A DNA stretch of 64,000 bases from Bdellovibrio bacteriovorus W (GTDB lineage: Bacteria > Bdellovibrionota > Bdellovibrionia > Bdellovibrionales > Bdellovibrionaceae): positions 2,790,001 through 2,854,000 of the forward strand of contig CP002190.1 of NCBI GenBank assembly GCA_000525675.1, read 5' to 3'. The translations under genes and the position numbers were made by a program. Positions within the stretch are counted from its first letter, which is position 1; each line of letters opens with the position of its first letter. Positions 25,060 through 31,909 of the stretch are shown in pieces. The notes beneath the pieces were generated by a model, which saw nothing but the letters and a program-made list of their open reading frames with translations, had not been told where the DNA came from and did no database searches.

Positions 25060-25217
25060 ACAGTCTTATTAAAATCGCAGTAGTATTAGCTTTTGCCGCA
25101 GTCTCTAGTGGCAACTTACCCAAGATTCTTAACCAAGTCCGTAAAGCACAGTTTCAGTTCATTATGGAGTCCAAGGCAAGCAAGTGGCCCAAAGCTATGC
25201 GATTGCAAAGCAGATAA
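25056..25217 (+). CDS. 53-residue exported peptide coupled to the recombinase remnant
   Basis: ATG 25056 overlaps the preceding TGA (ATGA) and has CGGAGG upstream. The product begins MNSLIKIAVVLAFAAVSSGN, a signal-peptide-like hydrophobic stretch, then LPKILNQVRKAQFQ and a basic C-terminus. Not recognised. Coupling by overlap suggests the two are expressed together; the peptide could be a remnant or a small secreted factor. Confidence 0.55.
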   Translation: MNSLIKIAVVLAFAAVSSGNLPKILNQVRKAQFQFIMESKASKWPKAMRLQSR

Positions 25218-25279
25218 CAGTGGCAATACAATTGCGATCTGGGCCAAAAATGCATGACTTATGTCGATTTATCGAAGTT

Positions 25280-26128
25280 TCACTTTTTCTTTTGAACAAA
25301 AGGAACTTCTGCTTTCAATCCTGGAGTAAGCGATAGCAATCGCTTCTCTAGTTTGAATGTTGCAAACACTTGTTCAATGTCGGTTTTTGATTCTTTAAAG
25401 TGTGCCCATCCATCCTGATGAATTGGAATAATGACAGAGCTAGGCAAAGCATTCGCAAATTCTAATATTTCATTTGCGTCCATTGTGACTCGAACAGGGA
25501 TTGGTAACGGCTTGGCCCCTCCTGCAAAAGCAAGAACTGCTAGTGGCTTGAAGCGCTTAGTAACCTCTTTAGTTCCTTCATACCATACAGTGTCTCCTGT
25601 CACATATAAAAGATCTATGGCTGAGTCTTGTGAGGTAATAACAAAGCCAACTACATCACCAGCCATTGGCTCAATGCCCACAGGCCCATGGCGAGCCGGA
25701 ACCGCCGTAATTTTAAATGTCTTCTTATTTTTGGTTTTAATGATCTTCGATTCCCAAGGTTTAAAACCAACAGCATTGCCACCAAGCCGTTTAGCTCCAG
25801 AAGCTGTCGTAAACACCTCAGTTACTTTTTTAAGATAAGCTCTGCCTTTTTCATCTAAGTTATCAGCGTGTTCATCATGACTAAGTAATACCAAGTCGAT
25901 CTGTCCAAGATCATCTGATTTAACAGAAGGTGAATTAGTTTTCTTAAGGCTCGTCACTGAGTTAATGGGATACTCTTTGGGGCCATCATCAAATGTTGGG
26001 TCAGTCAAAATTCGATATCCATCTATTTCGACGAGGGCGGTAGGACCACCTATGTGAGTTACCTCCATTTTTGGTGGTGGCGGCGATGCAAAGGCCATAA
26101 CTGATGTTAATAGAAATGTAATAAGCAT
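25280..26128 (-). CDS. Exported MBL-fold metallohydrolase-like protein
   Basis: A 282-residue protein with a signal peptide (LLTSVMAFAS) and the metallo-beta-lactamase fold: VTHIGGPTALVEIDGYRILTDPTFD, then LLSHDEHADNLD, PARHGPVG, LYVTGDTVW and IPIHQDGWAHF. The first metal motif reads H84-D-E-H-A-D89-N rather than the usual HxHxDH, so at least one metal ligand is changed or the motif is shifted; this subfamily has no firm substrate. AAAGGAG precedes the ATG. Divergent from nothing, and convergent with the 53-residue peptide gene. Confidence 0.8.
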   Translation of the reverse strand: MLITFLLTSVMAFASPPPPKMEVTHIGGPTALVEIDGYRILTDPTFDDGPKEYPINSVTSLKKTNSPSVKSDDLGQIDLVLLSHDEHADNLDEKGRAYLKKVTEVFTTASGAKRLGGNAVGFKPWESKIIKTKNKKTFKITAVPARHGPVGIEPMAGDVVGFVITSQDSAIDLLYVTGDTVWYEGTKEVTKRFKPLAVLAFAGGAKPLPIPVRVTMDANEILEFANALPSSVIIPIHQDGWAHFKESKTDIEQVFATFKLEKRLLSLTPGLKAEVPFVQKKK

Positions 26129-26265
26129 AAAAACTCCTTTTGAAACTAGATTAAGTCTTTATATCAATTTAAAACAGTGGCACAAATGACATATAAATAG
26201 TCAAACATGCCAACAAGAAAAATTAGGGATATCGGCCAAAGTCTATAAGAATCTAAGATAGATAG

Positions 26266-27219
26266 CTAAAATACCCGTCTTCGATATTCAGACAACGTCA
26301 TTCCAAATTCTCGGAGAAATATTTTTCTGAATGATGAAACATCAGTCATCCCCACTTGTGACACGACATCTTCGATGCTCAATTTTGAATTACCTAAAAG
26401 TAACCGAGCTTTTTGAACTCGCTTTAATTGAAGAAACTTCTTTGGAGGGTGTCCATATGCCGAAATAATCCTTCTTTGAAAGCTTCTTAAACTCATGCCA
26501 CAACGATCAGCCATTTCCTGAATTGAAATATTCTTGTCTATGTTTAAGTCAATCCATCTTTCTAAAGATTTAAATTGATCTACTTCTTGCGTGTTTACTA
26601 TTAACTCGGATGCATAAATAGATTGTTTTTCTCTCGTGCTGTCGGCCAAAAGAAGCTTTCCAATTTCTTGAGTAATCTTCTTTCCGCTTGATCTTGAAAT
26701 AATATTGAGAGTTAGATCTACGACTGCGAGATAGCCCCCGGCAGTGATGACGGACGGTGTTTCACAAAGCATCTTCTGCATATTCCATTGAACCTTGGGA
26801 AAATTCTTTTTTACAAAGCTCTCACTGGCCCAATGAGTTGTTGCTTGCTTACCATCAAGTATGCCGATGCTGGCCAAAAACAGAACTCCTAGACAGGCCG
26901 ATGCGATCACAACATTATTTTTGTGCAATGATTTAATAAGCTCCCCCTCTTTGTGCCAATCCAGAAGCATATCCTCATGCATTCCCTGAGAAGGACTAAC
27001 TATCACATAATCATACTTATCTTTGCTCTTTTGCAGCTCTATTTGAAAAATACCATTTTTTAAGATTCGTTTCTTATAGCTAATCAATTCTATCTTATAA
27101 GTTTCAGCTCCTAAGACATAGTTCGCAGTCTCAAAAATTTCTTTAATTAAAAGAGTAATTCCAAAAGCTGACCTATTATGGACAAGTAGCCCAATATTCA
27201 CATTTTTACGCTTTGTCAT
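26266..27219 (-). CDS. GlxA-type regulator: DJ-1/PfpI domain plus AraC HTH
   Basis: Residues 1-190 form a DJ-1/PfpI-like domain (ASACLGVLFLASIGILDGK has the cysteine elbow of this fold) and residues 215-315 a double-HTH AraC domain (ISIQEMADRCGMSLRSFQRR, ...KFLQLKRVQKARLLLGNSKLS, ...MTDVSSFRKIFLREFGMTLSEYRRR). Such regulators bind small ligands and control nearby genes. Start ATG 27219 follows GGAG by seven bases. It is divergent from the NTF2-like and isochorismatase genes, its likely targets. Confidence 0.88.
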   Translation of the reverse strand: MTKRKNVNIGLLVHNRSAFGITLLIKEIFETANYVLGAETYKIELISYKKRILKNGIFQIELQKSKDKYDYVIVSPSQGMHEDMLLDWHKEGELIKSLHKNNVVIASACLGVLFLASIGILDGKQATTHWASESFVKKNFPKVQWNMQKMLCETPSVITAGGYLAVVDLTLNIISRSSGKKITQEIGKLLLADSTREKQSIYASELIVNTQEVDQFKSLERWIDLNIDKNISIQEMADRCGMSLRSFQRRIISAYGHPPKKFLQLKRVQKARLLLGNSKLSIEDVVSQVGMTDVSSFRKIFLREFGMTLSEYRRRVF

Positions 27220-27299
27220 AATCAACTCCATAAATGGCATTTATGCCACTACTCTAACATGTTCATTCGAATTAAAATAGTAATAAAAAGGAGTCATCT

Positions 27300-27698
27300 A
27301 TGAAAACAGACGAGAAGAATTTAAGTGTTATTAAGTCATATTTCGATCACCTCGCAAAAGGGGAAATGGAACAAGTCGGACAACTCATCGCTGATGATGT
27401 CATCTGGCACCAACCAGGAAATCATCAGGCCTCTGGAATTTATGAAGGAAAACAAGAGCTATTTCCCCACCTGGGTAAAATGATGGAAATTACTAAAGGA
27501 ACTCTGAAACTCGAACCAAAGCAAATGATGGTCAATGGCGACTTGGTTTCGGTAATCATTCATTTTTCAGCTCAAAGAGAAGGAACAAGTATGTCTATGG
27601 CCGGAGTTGACCTGTTGAAAATTCAAGATGGAAAAATAACAGAGGTTTGGCTCTTCTCTGAAGATCAAGAGGCCGAGAATAGTTTTTGGGGTCGCTAG
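27300..27698 (+). CDS. SnoaL/NTF2-like protein
   Basis: A 132-residue alpha+beta barrel protein of the SnoaL-like/ketosteroid-isomerase superfamily: YFDHLAKGEMEQVGQLIADDVIWHQPG then GIYEGKQELFPHLGKM, and SMAGVDLLKIQDGKITEVWLFSEDQ at the end. These bind and sometimes isomerise or cyclise small hydrophobic substrates, or act as detoxifying proteins. AAAGGAG is eight bases before the ATG. First gene of a two-gene unit, divergent from the GlxA-type regulator. Confidence 0.8.
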   Translation: MKTDEKNLSVIKSYFDHLAKGEMEQVGQLIADDVIWHQPGNHQASGIYEGKQELFPHLGKMMEITKGTLKLEPKQMMVNGDLVSVIIHFSAQREGTSMSMAGVDLLKIQDGKITEVWLFSEDQEAENSFWGR

Positions 27699-27736
27699 AA
27701 AAGCCTTCAACACAATAATAAACCGGAGAATTAAAT

Positions 27737-28246
27737 ATGAAAAAAGCCTTAATTGTCATTGATGTTCAAAACGAATATTTTCCTGGTGGAAAATTTCCAT
27801 TATGGAGCCCAGAAAAGGCATTAGAACATACGGTGGAACTTATTAATCTAGCTAATAAACAAAGTATTCCTGTTGTGCTTATTCAACATGTTCTTGGCGA
27901 AGATGCTCCTCTCTTCAATCTTGGAAGTAGCGGCGCTAAGACACATCAGAAAGTTCTCGAAGCTGCTTCGGGCGCACCTGTGATTGACAAACAGTATGCC
28001 GACTCTTTTTATAAAACAGAACTTGAATCTGTCTTAGATAGGCTCGGTGTTGAGCACATCATACTCTGTGGGATGATGACACAAAACTGCGTGACCCATA
28101 CCGCTCTTTCGAAGAATGCTCAAAAGTACAAAGTATCCATAATTGCAGATGCATGCGCGAGTGTTACTGAAGCAATTCACGGCATCGCTATAGAAGCTCT
28201 GGGTCCACGTGAAATGATAACGAACTTGGATGTTTTAGTGCGATGA
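27737..28246 (+). CDS. Isochorismatase-family cysteine hydrolase
   Basis: The catalytic triad of the family is visible: D9 in VIDVQNEYF, K85 in VIDKQYADSFY, C118 in CGMMTQNCVTHTAL. The 169-residue length is typical. These hydrolases cleave amides, isochorismate or nicotinamide; substrate cannot be told here. CGGAGAATTAAAT precedes the ATG. Co-transcribed with the NTF2-like gene (38-base gap). Confidence 0.9.
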   Translation: MKKALIVIDVQNEYFPGGKFPLWSPEKALEHTVELINLANKQSIPVVLIQHVLGEDAPLFNLGSSGAKTHQKVLEAASGAPVIDKQYADSFYKTELESVLDRLGVEHIILCGMMTQNCVTHTALSKNAQKYKVSIIADACASVTEAIHGIAIEALGPREMITNLDVLVR

Positions 28247-28387
28247 GGCTGGGGCCATGAGCCCTGTCTCATTGCAATGTTTTTTAAAAAATATTGAGAG
28301 TGATGGCAGGGATTCCCGCAATAATCGAGAAAAAATTTTCGGATAAATTTTAAGCAGTAATGGAACAAAAGCAGATTAGGTTAATTC

Positions 28388-28534
28388 ATGAAAAAGATAA
28401 AACAACCTCTGAAAGTTGAACTCATCCCCATTCACATCTCACAAGAAGCATTCGCAGAGAAGAAAGAAGAAGTTCAGAACCTCATTGCTAGAATTTTGAT
28501 AGATTACCATAAAAAGAAAATTACAAAAAAATAG
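28388..28534 (+). CDS. Small basic ORF of 48 residues before a tRNA-like scrap
   Basis: ATG 28388 to TAG 28534. The product begins MKKIKQPLKVELIPIHISQE and ends YHKKKITKK; it is soluble and Lys-rich, with a central helix (AFAEKKEEVQNLIARILI). The ribosome site (TTAGG) is weak. Ends immediately before a sequence resembling a tRNA 3' end. Unrecognised; treat as provisional. Confidence 0.4.
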   Translation: MKKIKQPLKVELIPIHISQEAFAEKKEEVQNLIARILIDYHKKKITKK

Positions 28535-28589
28535 CGCTGGTTCGACTCCCGCCACCATCTAACGTGAACAATAGATAGGCGAACACCAA
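28535..28589 (+). other. tRNA-3'-end-like scrap and right copy of the direct repeat
   Basis: The plus strand after the small ORF reads CTGGTTCGACTCCCGCCACC then ATCT, which looks like the T-arm and acceptor 3' side of a tRNA or tmRNA. No 5' half of such a gene is present. It is followed by GATAGGCGAACACCAA (28574-28589), which repeats the start of the recombinase remnant. This is what an attachment-site remnant left by integration next to a tRNA would look like. Orientation is opposite to ssrA, so it is not a copy of that gene. Confidence 0.45.
28574..28589 (+). repeat. Right copy of the 16-bp direct repeat
   Basis: GATAGGCGAACACCAA, one mismatch from 24579-24594. It would begin a frame like that of the recombinase remnant but stops after a few codons (TAA follows CTG). 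Confidence 0.6.
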
Positions 28590-28624
28590 CTGTAAAAATA
28601 AAGTTGAACTAAATTAGACACTTA

Positions 28625-28649
28625 CGAACCACTCGTTTTGAGTGGTTCG
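28625..28649. terminator. Perfect hairpin downstream of ssrA
   Basis: CGAACCACTC and GAGTGGTTCG are perfectly complementary around GTTTT. It lies ten bases past the encoded CCA of ssrA on its strand, right after a TTTTTTT run that follows the CCA. There is no U-run after the hairpin, so it may be a processing or stability element rather than a classic terminator. Confidence 0.5.
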
Positions 28650-28659
28650 TCTAAAAAAA

Positions 28660-29005
28660 TGGTGGAGGCGGGGGGAATTGAACCCCCGTCCGCAAGAGAT
28701 CCACGTTAAGGCGCTACATACTTAGTTCATGTTTTAAATTGATCTTCCGGCTTCCAAGAACAAAATCCGTAAGACCCTACCCCCAGCTTTATTTCGGCTG
28801 CTGCAGCTGGAGATAACCAGCAGAGCCTAGGTCTCTAAATGACAATCTTTCTAAGAGCGAAACCACCTCAAAGAAGATCGTGCAGTCAATTAAGCTGCAA
28901 GTGCGTAATCGTTGCCAATTACAAAGTGCCCGTTTTTACGAGGTCCTCAGGCGCCCCGGTATGCTCCTTAAGTTTCAGCACCCACGTCGAAGCCAGTACG
29001 CCCCC
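28660..29005 (-). ncRNA. ssrA: tmRNA (one-piece)
   Basis: Rescues stalled ribosomes by trans-translation. The 5' end GGGGGCG(T) pairs with CGCCTCCA-CCA at the 3' end (seven pairs including one G-U). The gene holds the TGGCTTCGACG 5' motif, a T-arm (GGGTTCAATTCCCCC region), and an encoded CCA. The resume frame reads GGC-AAC-GAT-TAC-GCA-CTT-GCA-GCT-TAA (28916-28890), giving the tag GNDYALAA. The final LAA is a ClpXP degron. 346 bases long. The tag is consistent with Bdellovibrio lineages, by recollection. Confidence 0.95.
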
Positions 29006-29341
29006 AAATGAGATCAAAAAACTTGTTTTCATTATCACGCACTTAGCGCGAAAAAGAAAACCGTTTATACTTCAGAAAACGACCTGCTCTTTCAAATAAT
29101 TTATTTTCAATGACGCAGGACTTTTGTCTTGCAGGGCCTTAACAATGCTAACGAGTTCTTAACATTAGCAGGGGCCAAAACGCCCCAAAACTTCGAGATA
29201 TCCACGGTTTAGGGGGCTATTCCACAGAGTTATCCACATTTTGCAGGAAAAAATGGGGTGAAAATGACCCCAAAATTTAAGATTCTTAAATTTGTATGAG
29301 CGATCTTCAGGTTTGAAAATCGCCCGTTTTTTGAGCAAAAC
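29006..29341. other. Intergenic region upstream of ssrA
   Basis: No gene. For ssrA on the minus strand a GATAAT at 29031-29036 could be the -10 box. Between 29140 and 29260 are short inverted repeats: TGCTAA/TTAGCA and GGGGC-CAAAAC-GCCCC. One TTATCCACA at 29230 matches the DnaA-box consensus, but there is no cluster. The TIGR02147 gene ends at 29342. Confidence 0.45.
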
Positions 29342-30502
29342 CTACTTAAAAAGGTCCGCAGCAGACGCAGCAGTTGCTGCCAAAGAGCTAACATTTGGAC
29401 GTGATTTTTCTGGATTTTCTTTCTTTCCAGAAGCTATTGGTTTTACTTCCGAAGACACCATAGCTTGAGCAGCTACGGCCACTTCATCCGCCGCGTGAGC
29501 GATCTCTTGCATTTCTGATTCTGGCGCTAGAGTCACGGCTTCCACCATCTCTTTAGGCATCCCTTGAACCACAGATGTAGGTGTTTCTACCGCCACTGCG
29601 TTCGTCACAGGGAAAAGCTGAATGTTGAGCTGGTAAACTCTTTCGCCCTTTTCCTTCATGCGCGCAATCGAATTGTCTTTATGTAAAGACTTACGCATTT
29701 GGCGAAGTTTGAATTTAATTTCTTCAAACTCGGACTTCGTTAAAGACATTGTCAAAGTTCCGAACTCACGCTCAGTGGGTTGATCTTGATACAAAGATTC
29801 CAAACCTAAATACATTAACTGCGACTGAAGTTTTCTAACTAAAGCCACAGGGATTTCTTCAGGGGATTCAATCAAGTTTCTATTCTTACGAATTTCTCCA
29901 GTGACTTCATCCTTACGCAACTCTCCTGACGCTAAGAGAGTTCCAAGAGCAGAATCAATTTCTTCAGCAGAAGCTTTACCGCGTAGAAGAGTTTTTAAAG
30001 ATTCCGCATCAAACACAACTCCCTCTTGATCAACCATCGCATAGATAATCCAAGTCACCCAGTTAGGAACTTTTTCCCAAGTCTTGCGATCGATCTCTCC
30101 AGATTTAAGTTTTGCACCCACACGGTGCTCACTTAAATGTTTTAAATACATATTGCGCTCAGCTGGATCTGTCGCTTGAGAGAAATGAACCAATAAACGG
30201 AACTCTTCCGTTTGATCTTTCATAAATCCCAAAGCTTTACCGAACTTCGTCACCATATCGTCAGAAAGATTTCTCTTTCCGTCGATGATCATTTTTAAAT
30301 AATTCGGAGACTTAATGTTCGCAGCTGCCGAGAACACAGCGTAGTTATAAGGACGTAAAGCTCCCTTAGAGGCTTTGCGCTTAAACTTATAAAACGCAGC
30401 TAAGTATTCGCGGTAATCCATATAATCGGATAGAACCGGTGCTGCGATGGAAGTTGTTGAAATTTCTTTGCCTTTGCCGAACTCATGACGAATATTTTGC
30501 AT
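29342..30502 (-). CDS. TIGR02147 family protein
   Basis: A soluble protein of about 386 residues. VLSDYMDYREYLAAFYKFKR then FSAAANIKSPNYLKMIIDGKRNLSDDM are TIGR02147 hallmarks. The first third resembles a helix-turn-helix region, so a regulatory role is possible. These proteins occur in multiple copies in Bdellovibrio and some fibrobacters; function is unknown. The tail after residue 310 is Ala/Glu-rich and low-complexity. Start ATG 30502 has AAGGAGACC upstream. A longer frame to 30619 would pass through a TTTTTTT terminator region and is not used. Confidence 0.85.
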   Translation of the reverse strand: MQNIRHEFGKGKEISTTSIAAPVLSDYMDYREYLAAFYKFKRKASKGALRPYNYAVFSAAANIKSPNYLKMIIDGKRNLSDDMVTKFGKALGFMKDQTEEFRLLVHFSQATDPAERNMYLKHLSEHRVGAKLKSGEIDRKTWEKVPNWVTWIIYAMVDQEGVVFDAESLKTLLRGKASAEEIDSALGTLLASGELRKDEVTGEIRKNRNLIESPEEIPVALVRKLQSQLMYLGLESLYQDQPTEREFGTLTMSLTKSEFEEIKFKLRQMRKSLHKDNSIARMKEKGERVYQLNIQLFPVTNAVAVETPTSVVQGMPKEMVEAVTLAPESEMQEIAHAADEVAVAAQAMVSSEVKPIASGKKENPEKSRPNVSSLAATAASAADLFK

Positions 30503-30611
30503 TGAAATTAGGTCTCCTTGTGTACCAAATAGTTCAACCGATTTGAGAATTGAACACAAGGAATTTTGCGGACCAACACAATCGCCGCACTGCTCAGCAT
30601 CACACACACCT

Positions 30612-30646
30612 AAAAACAAAAAAACCTGCCGACAAAGTCAGGCAGG
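30612..30646 (-). terminator. Terminator on the minus strand
   Basis: CCTGCC and GGCAGG arms separated by ten bases, followed on the minus strand by TTTTTTTGTTTTT. It would end transcripts of the secreted proline-rich protein gene after about 210 bases of 3' region. Confidence 0.85.
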
Positions 30647-30853
30647 CTCCTTTCACCGATTCAACCAAGGTTGATCAAAAGGGTTTGCATGCAAGACGGA
30701 GGTAGGCTCTCGCAGCGTAGGCGTACTTTAAGTACGCCGGAGAGAGGACGAGGCCTGACAACAAAGTCACAAAAATAGCAGGATGCTATTTTTGCGCGTC
30801 AGCCCGGAGGGTTGAGGGCAGGAGCCCTCAACAGCCAGGCCCTTTTCACCAAT
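30643..30853. other. Hairpin-rich intergenic element with GGA loops
   Basis: A 210-base non-coding stretch with strong palindromes: TCAACC-AA-GGTTGA (30661-30674), GGCGTACTT-T-AAGTACGCC (30720-30738), CAAAAATAGCA-GGA-TGCTATTTTTG (30770-30794) and GTTGAGGGC-AGGA-GCCCTCAAC (30811-30832). The last two present GGA in the loop on the plus strand, and further GGA triplets lie at 30698, 30739, 30746 and 30806. It is flanked by similar copies CAGGCTCCTTTCACC (30643-30657) and CAGGCCCTTTTCACC (30836-30850). Either a CsrA-binding RNA or a repeat element. Confidence 0.5.
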
Positions 30854-30856
30854 CGA

Positions 30857-31747
30857 CTAGCGTACTAGGCGGAGTGTTACCTGATGAACTAAGATATCCC
30901 CACGCGTCTGCAAGATAATGCTATCCGCACCTCTACCAATCACAGCATTCATTGGGTATACGCGGTGCTGGCGATAGCGAACATCAAACTGCAACGTCGG
31001 ACCTTGTTGGAAAGAGTTGATCAAAACTTCCATCAAAGCAGTGTTGTAAGACGGAGTCGCATCAATCACGATCTCTTCAATTCTATAGTCACGGTAGCGC
31101 TGCATATCCACCATACGAGAAACGTCGACACGGCTATTTCCGTAATGGCGCTGATTTAAGTAAACTGGAACCTCAACAGCGCGCACTGGTGGCGGTGGAG
31201 GTTGCGGAGTTGGAACCGGCGGACGCGGCCGATTGCCTTGTCTTTGCACGTTCACGATAATTTGATCGATTTCGATATTGCCGCGCACTTGAAGCTGCAG
31301 ACCTTGAATATCTTGCCCCAAAATAGCTTGTCCATAAGGAGTGAATTGAACCTGCCCGCGAGGTGATCTGAAAGAACTCTGCATTTGGTTATTCACCAAA
31401 AAGCTCATATCTGCCTGAGGACCGCTGTTACGAACCAAAACTACGATGGACTGCACTCGCATCCCATTATAGTTAGCACCGATATTGGCAAGTTGGCGTA
31501 AAGCCAGTGTTTCGTTAGTCACACGACGATAAAGATTTACAACTTTCTGTTCAGTACCAGCTTGGTGTTGGCCTCCCCCACCCTGACCTGGGCGCGATGG
31601 CACTGGCGGAAGCGGAGTTACAGCCGGTGGTTGATGCGGACTAGGAATAGGCGGTCGAGAAGGCCCCGGTCGAACCTGAGCATCGACGCTTGTTGCAACT
31701 AATGTTAATGCCGAAAATGCTAATAGAACTGCGTTCTGTAGAGTCAT
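30857..31747 (-). CDS. Exported protein with two related beta-domains joined by a proline-rich linker
   Basis: A signal peptide (VLLAFSALTLVATSVDA) is followed by a Pro-rich linker (residues 30-60). Two repeats of a 60-80 residue domain follow: ADMSFLVNNQMQSSF through LQVRGNIEIDQIIVNVQR, and ALMEVLINSFQQGPT through LQTRGDILVHQVTLRLVR. They are separated by a second PPP linker. The repeats share the ...G.Q.QF......V...A..G......L..RG.I...Q..... pattern. Family unknown; probably periplasmic or outer-membrane-associated. Start is ATG 31747 after GGGGGAC. The lipoprotein gene to its right is on the same strand but is separated from it by a terminator. Confidence 0.7.
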   Translation of the reverse strand: MTLQNAVLLAFSALTLVATSVDAQVRPGPSRPPIPSPHQPPAVTPLPPVPSRPGQGGGGQHQAGTEQKVVNLYRRVTNETLALRQLANIGANYNGMRVQSIVVLVRNSGPQADMSFLVNNQMQSSFRSPRGQVQFTPYGQAILGQDIQGLQLQVRGNIEIDQIIVNVQRQGNRPRPPVPTPQPPPPPVRAVEVPVYLNQRHYGNSRVDVSRMVDMQRYRDYRIEEIVIDATPSYNTALMEVLINSFQQGPTLQFDVRYRQHRVYPMNAVIGRGADSIILQTRGDILVHQVTLRLVR

Positions 31748-31849
31748 TATGTCCCCCAAAGATTAAATGATTCCCCTAGAGAACCTATTAAGCAACGGGC
31801 GTACCAATGCATTTCTAGCCACTTCGACACCAGTCAGTGCCCTAAAAAC

Positions 31850-31885
31850 AAATAAGGCCCCTGAAAATATTCAGGGGCCTTATTT
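31850..31885. terminator. Long bidirectional terminator hairpin
   Basis: AAATAAGGCCCCTGAA pairs perfectly with TTCAGGGGCCTTATTT around AATA. It lies just after the lipoprotein stop on the minus strand and before the secreted protein gene, so the two are separate units. Confidence 0.92.
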
Positions 31886-31909
31886 GAAGTACAAATTATC
31901 TTATAAGAA

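Noticed and set aside
28535-28556. A complete tRNA gene before the right repeat
   Set aside because: Only a T-arm/acceptor-like end is present; upstream bases code for the small ORF and form no D-arm or anticodon stem.
28839-29099. Plus-strand ORF of 86 residues across ssrA
   Set aside because: It is antisense to the tmRNA gene, with poor codon pattern and no ribosome site.
29230-29238. TTATCCACA matching the DnaA-box consensus upstream of ssrA
   Set aside because: Only one good match with no cluster, no AT-rich unwinding region and no dnaA or parAB nearby, so not an origin.
30660-30840. CRISPR-like array in the hairpin-rich region
   Set aside because: The palindromes differ in sequence and length, there are no regular spacers, and no cas genes are present.
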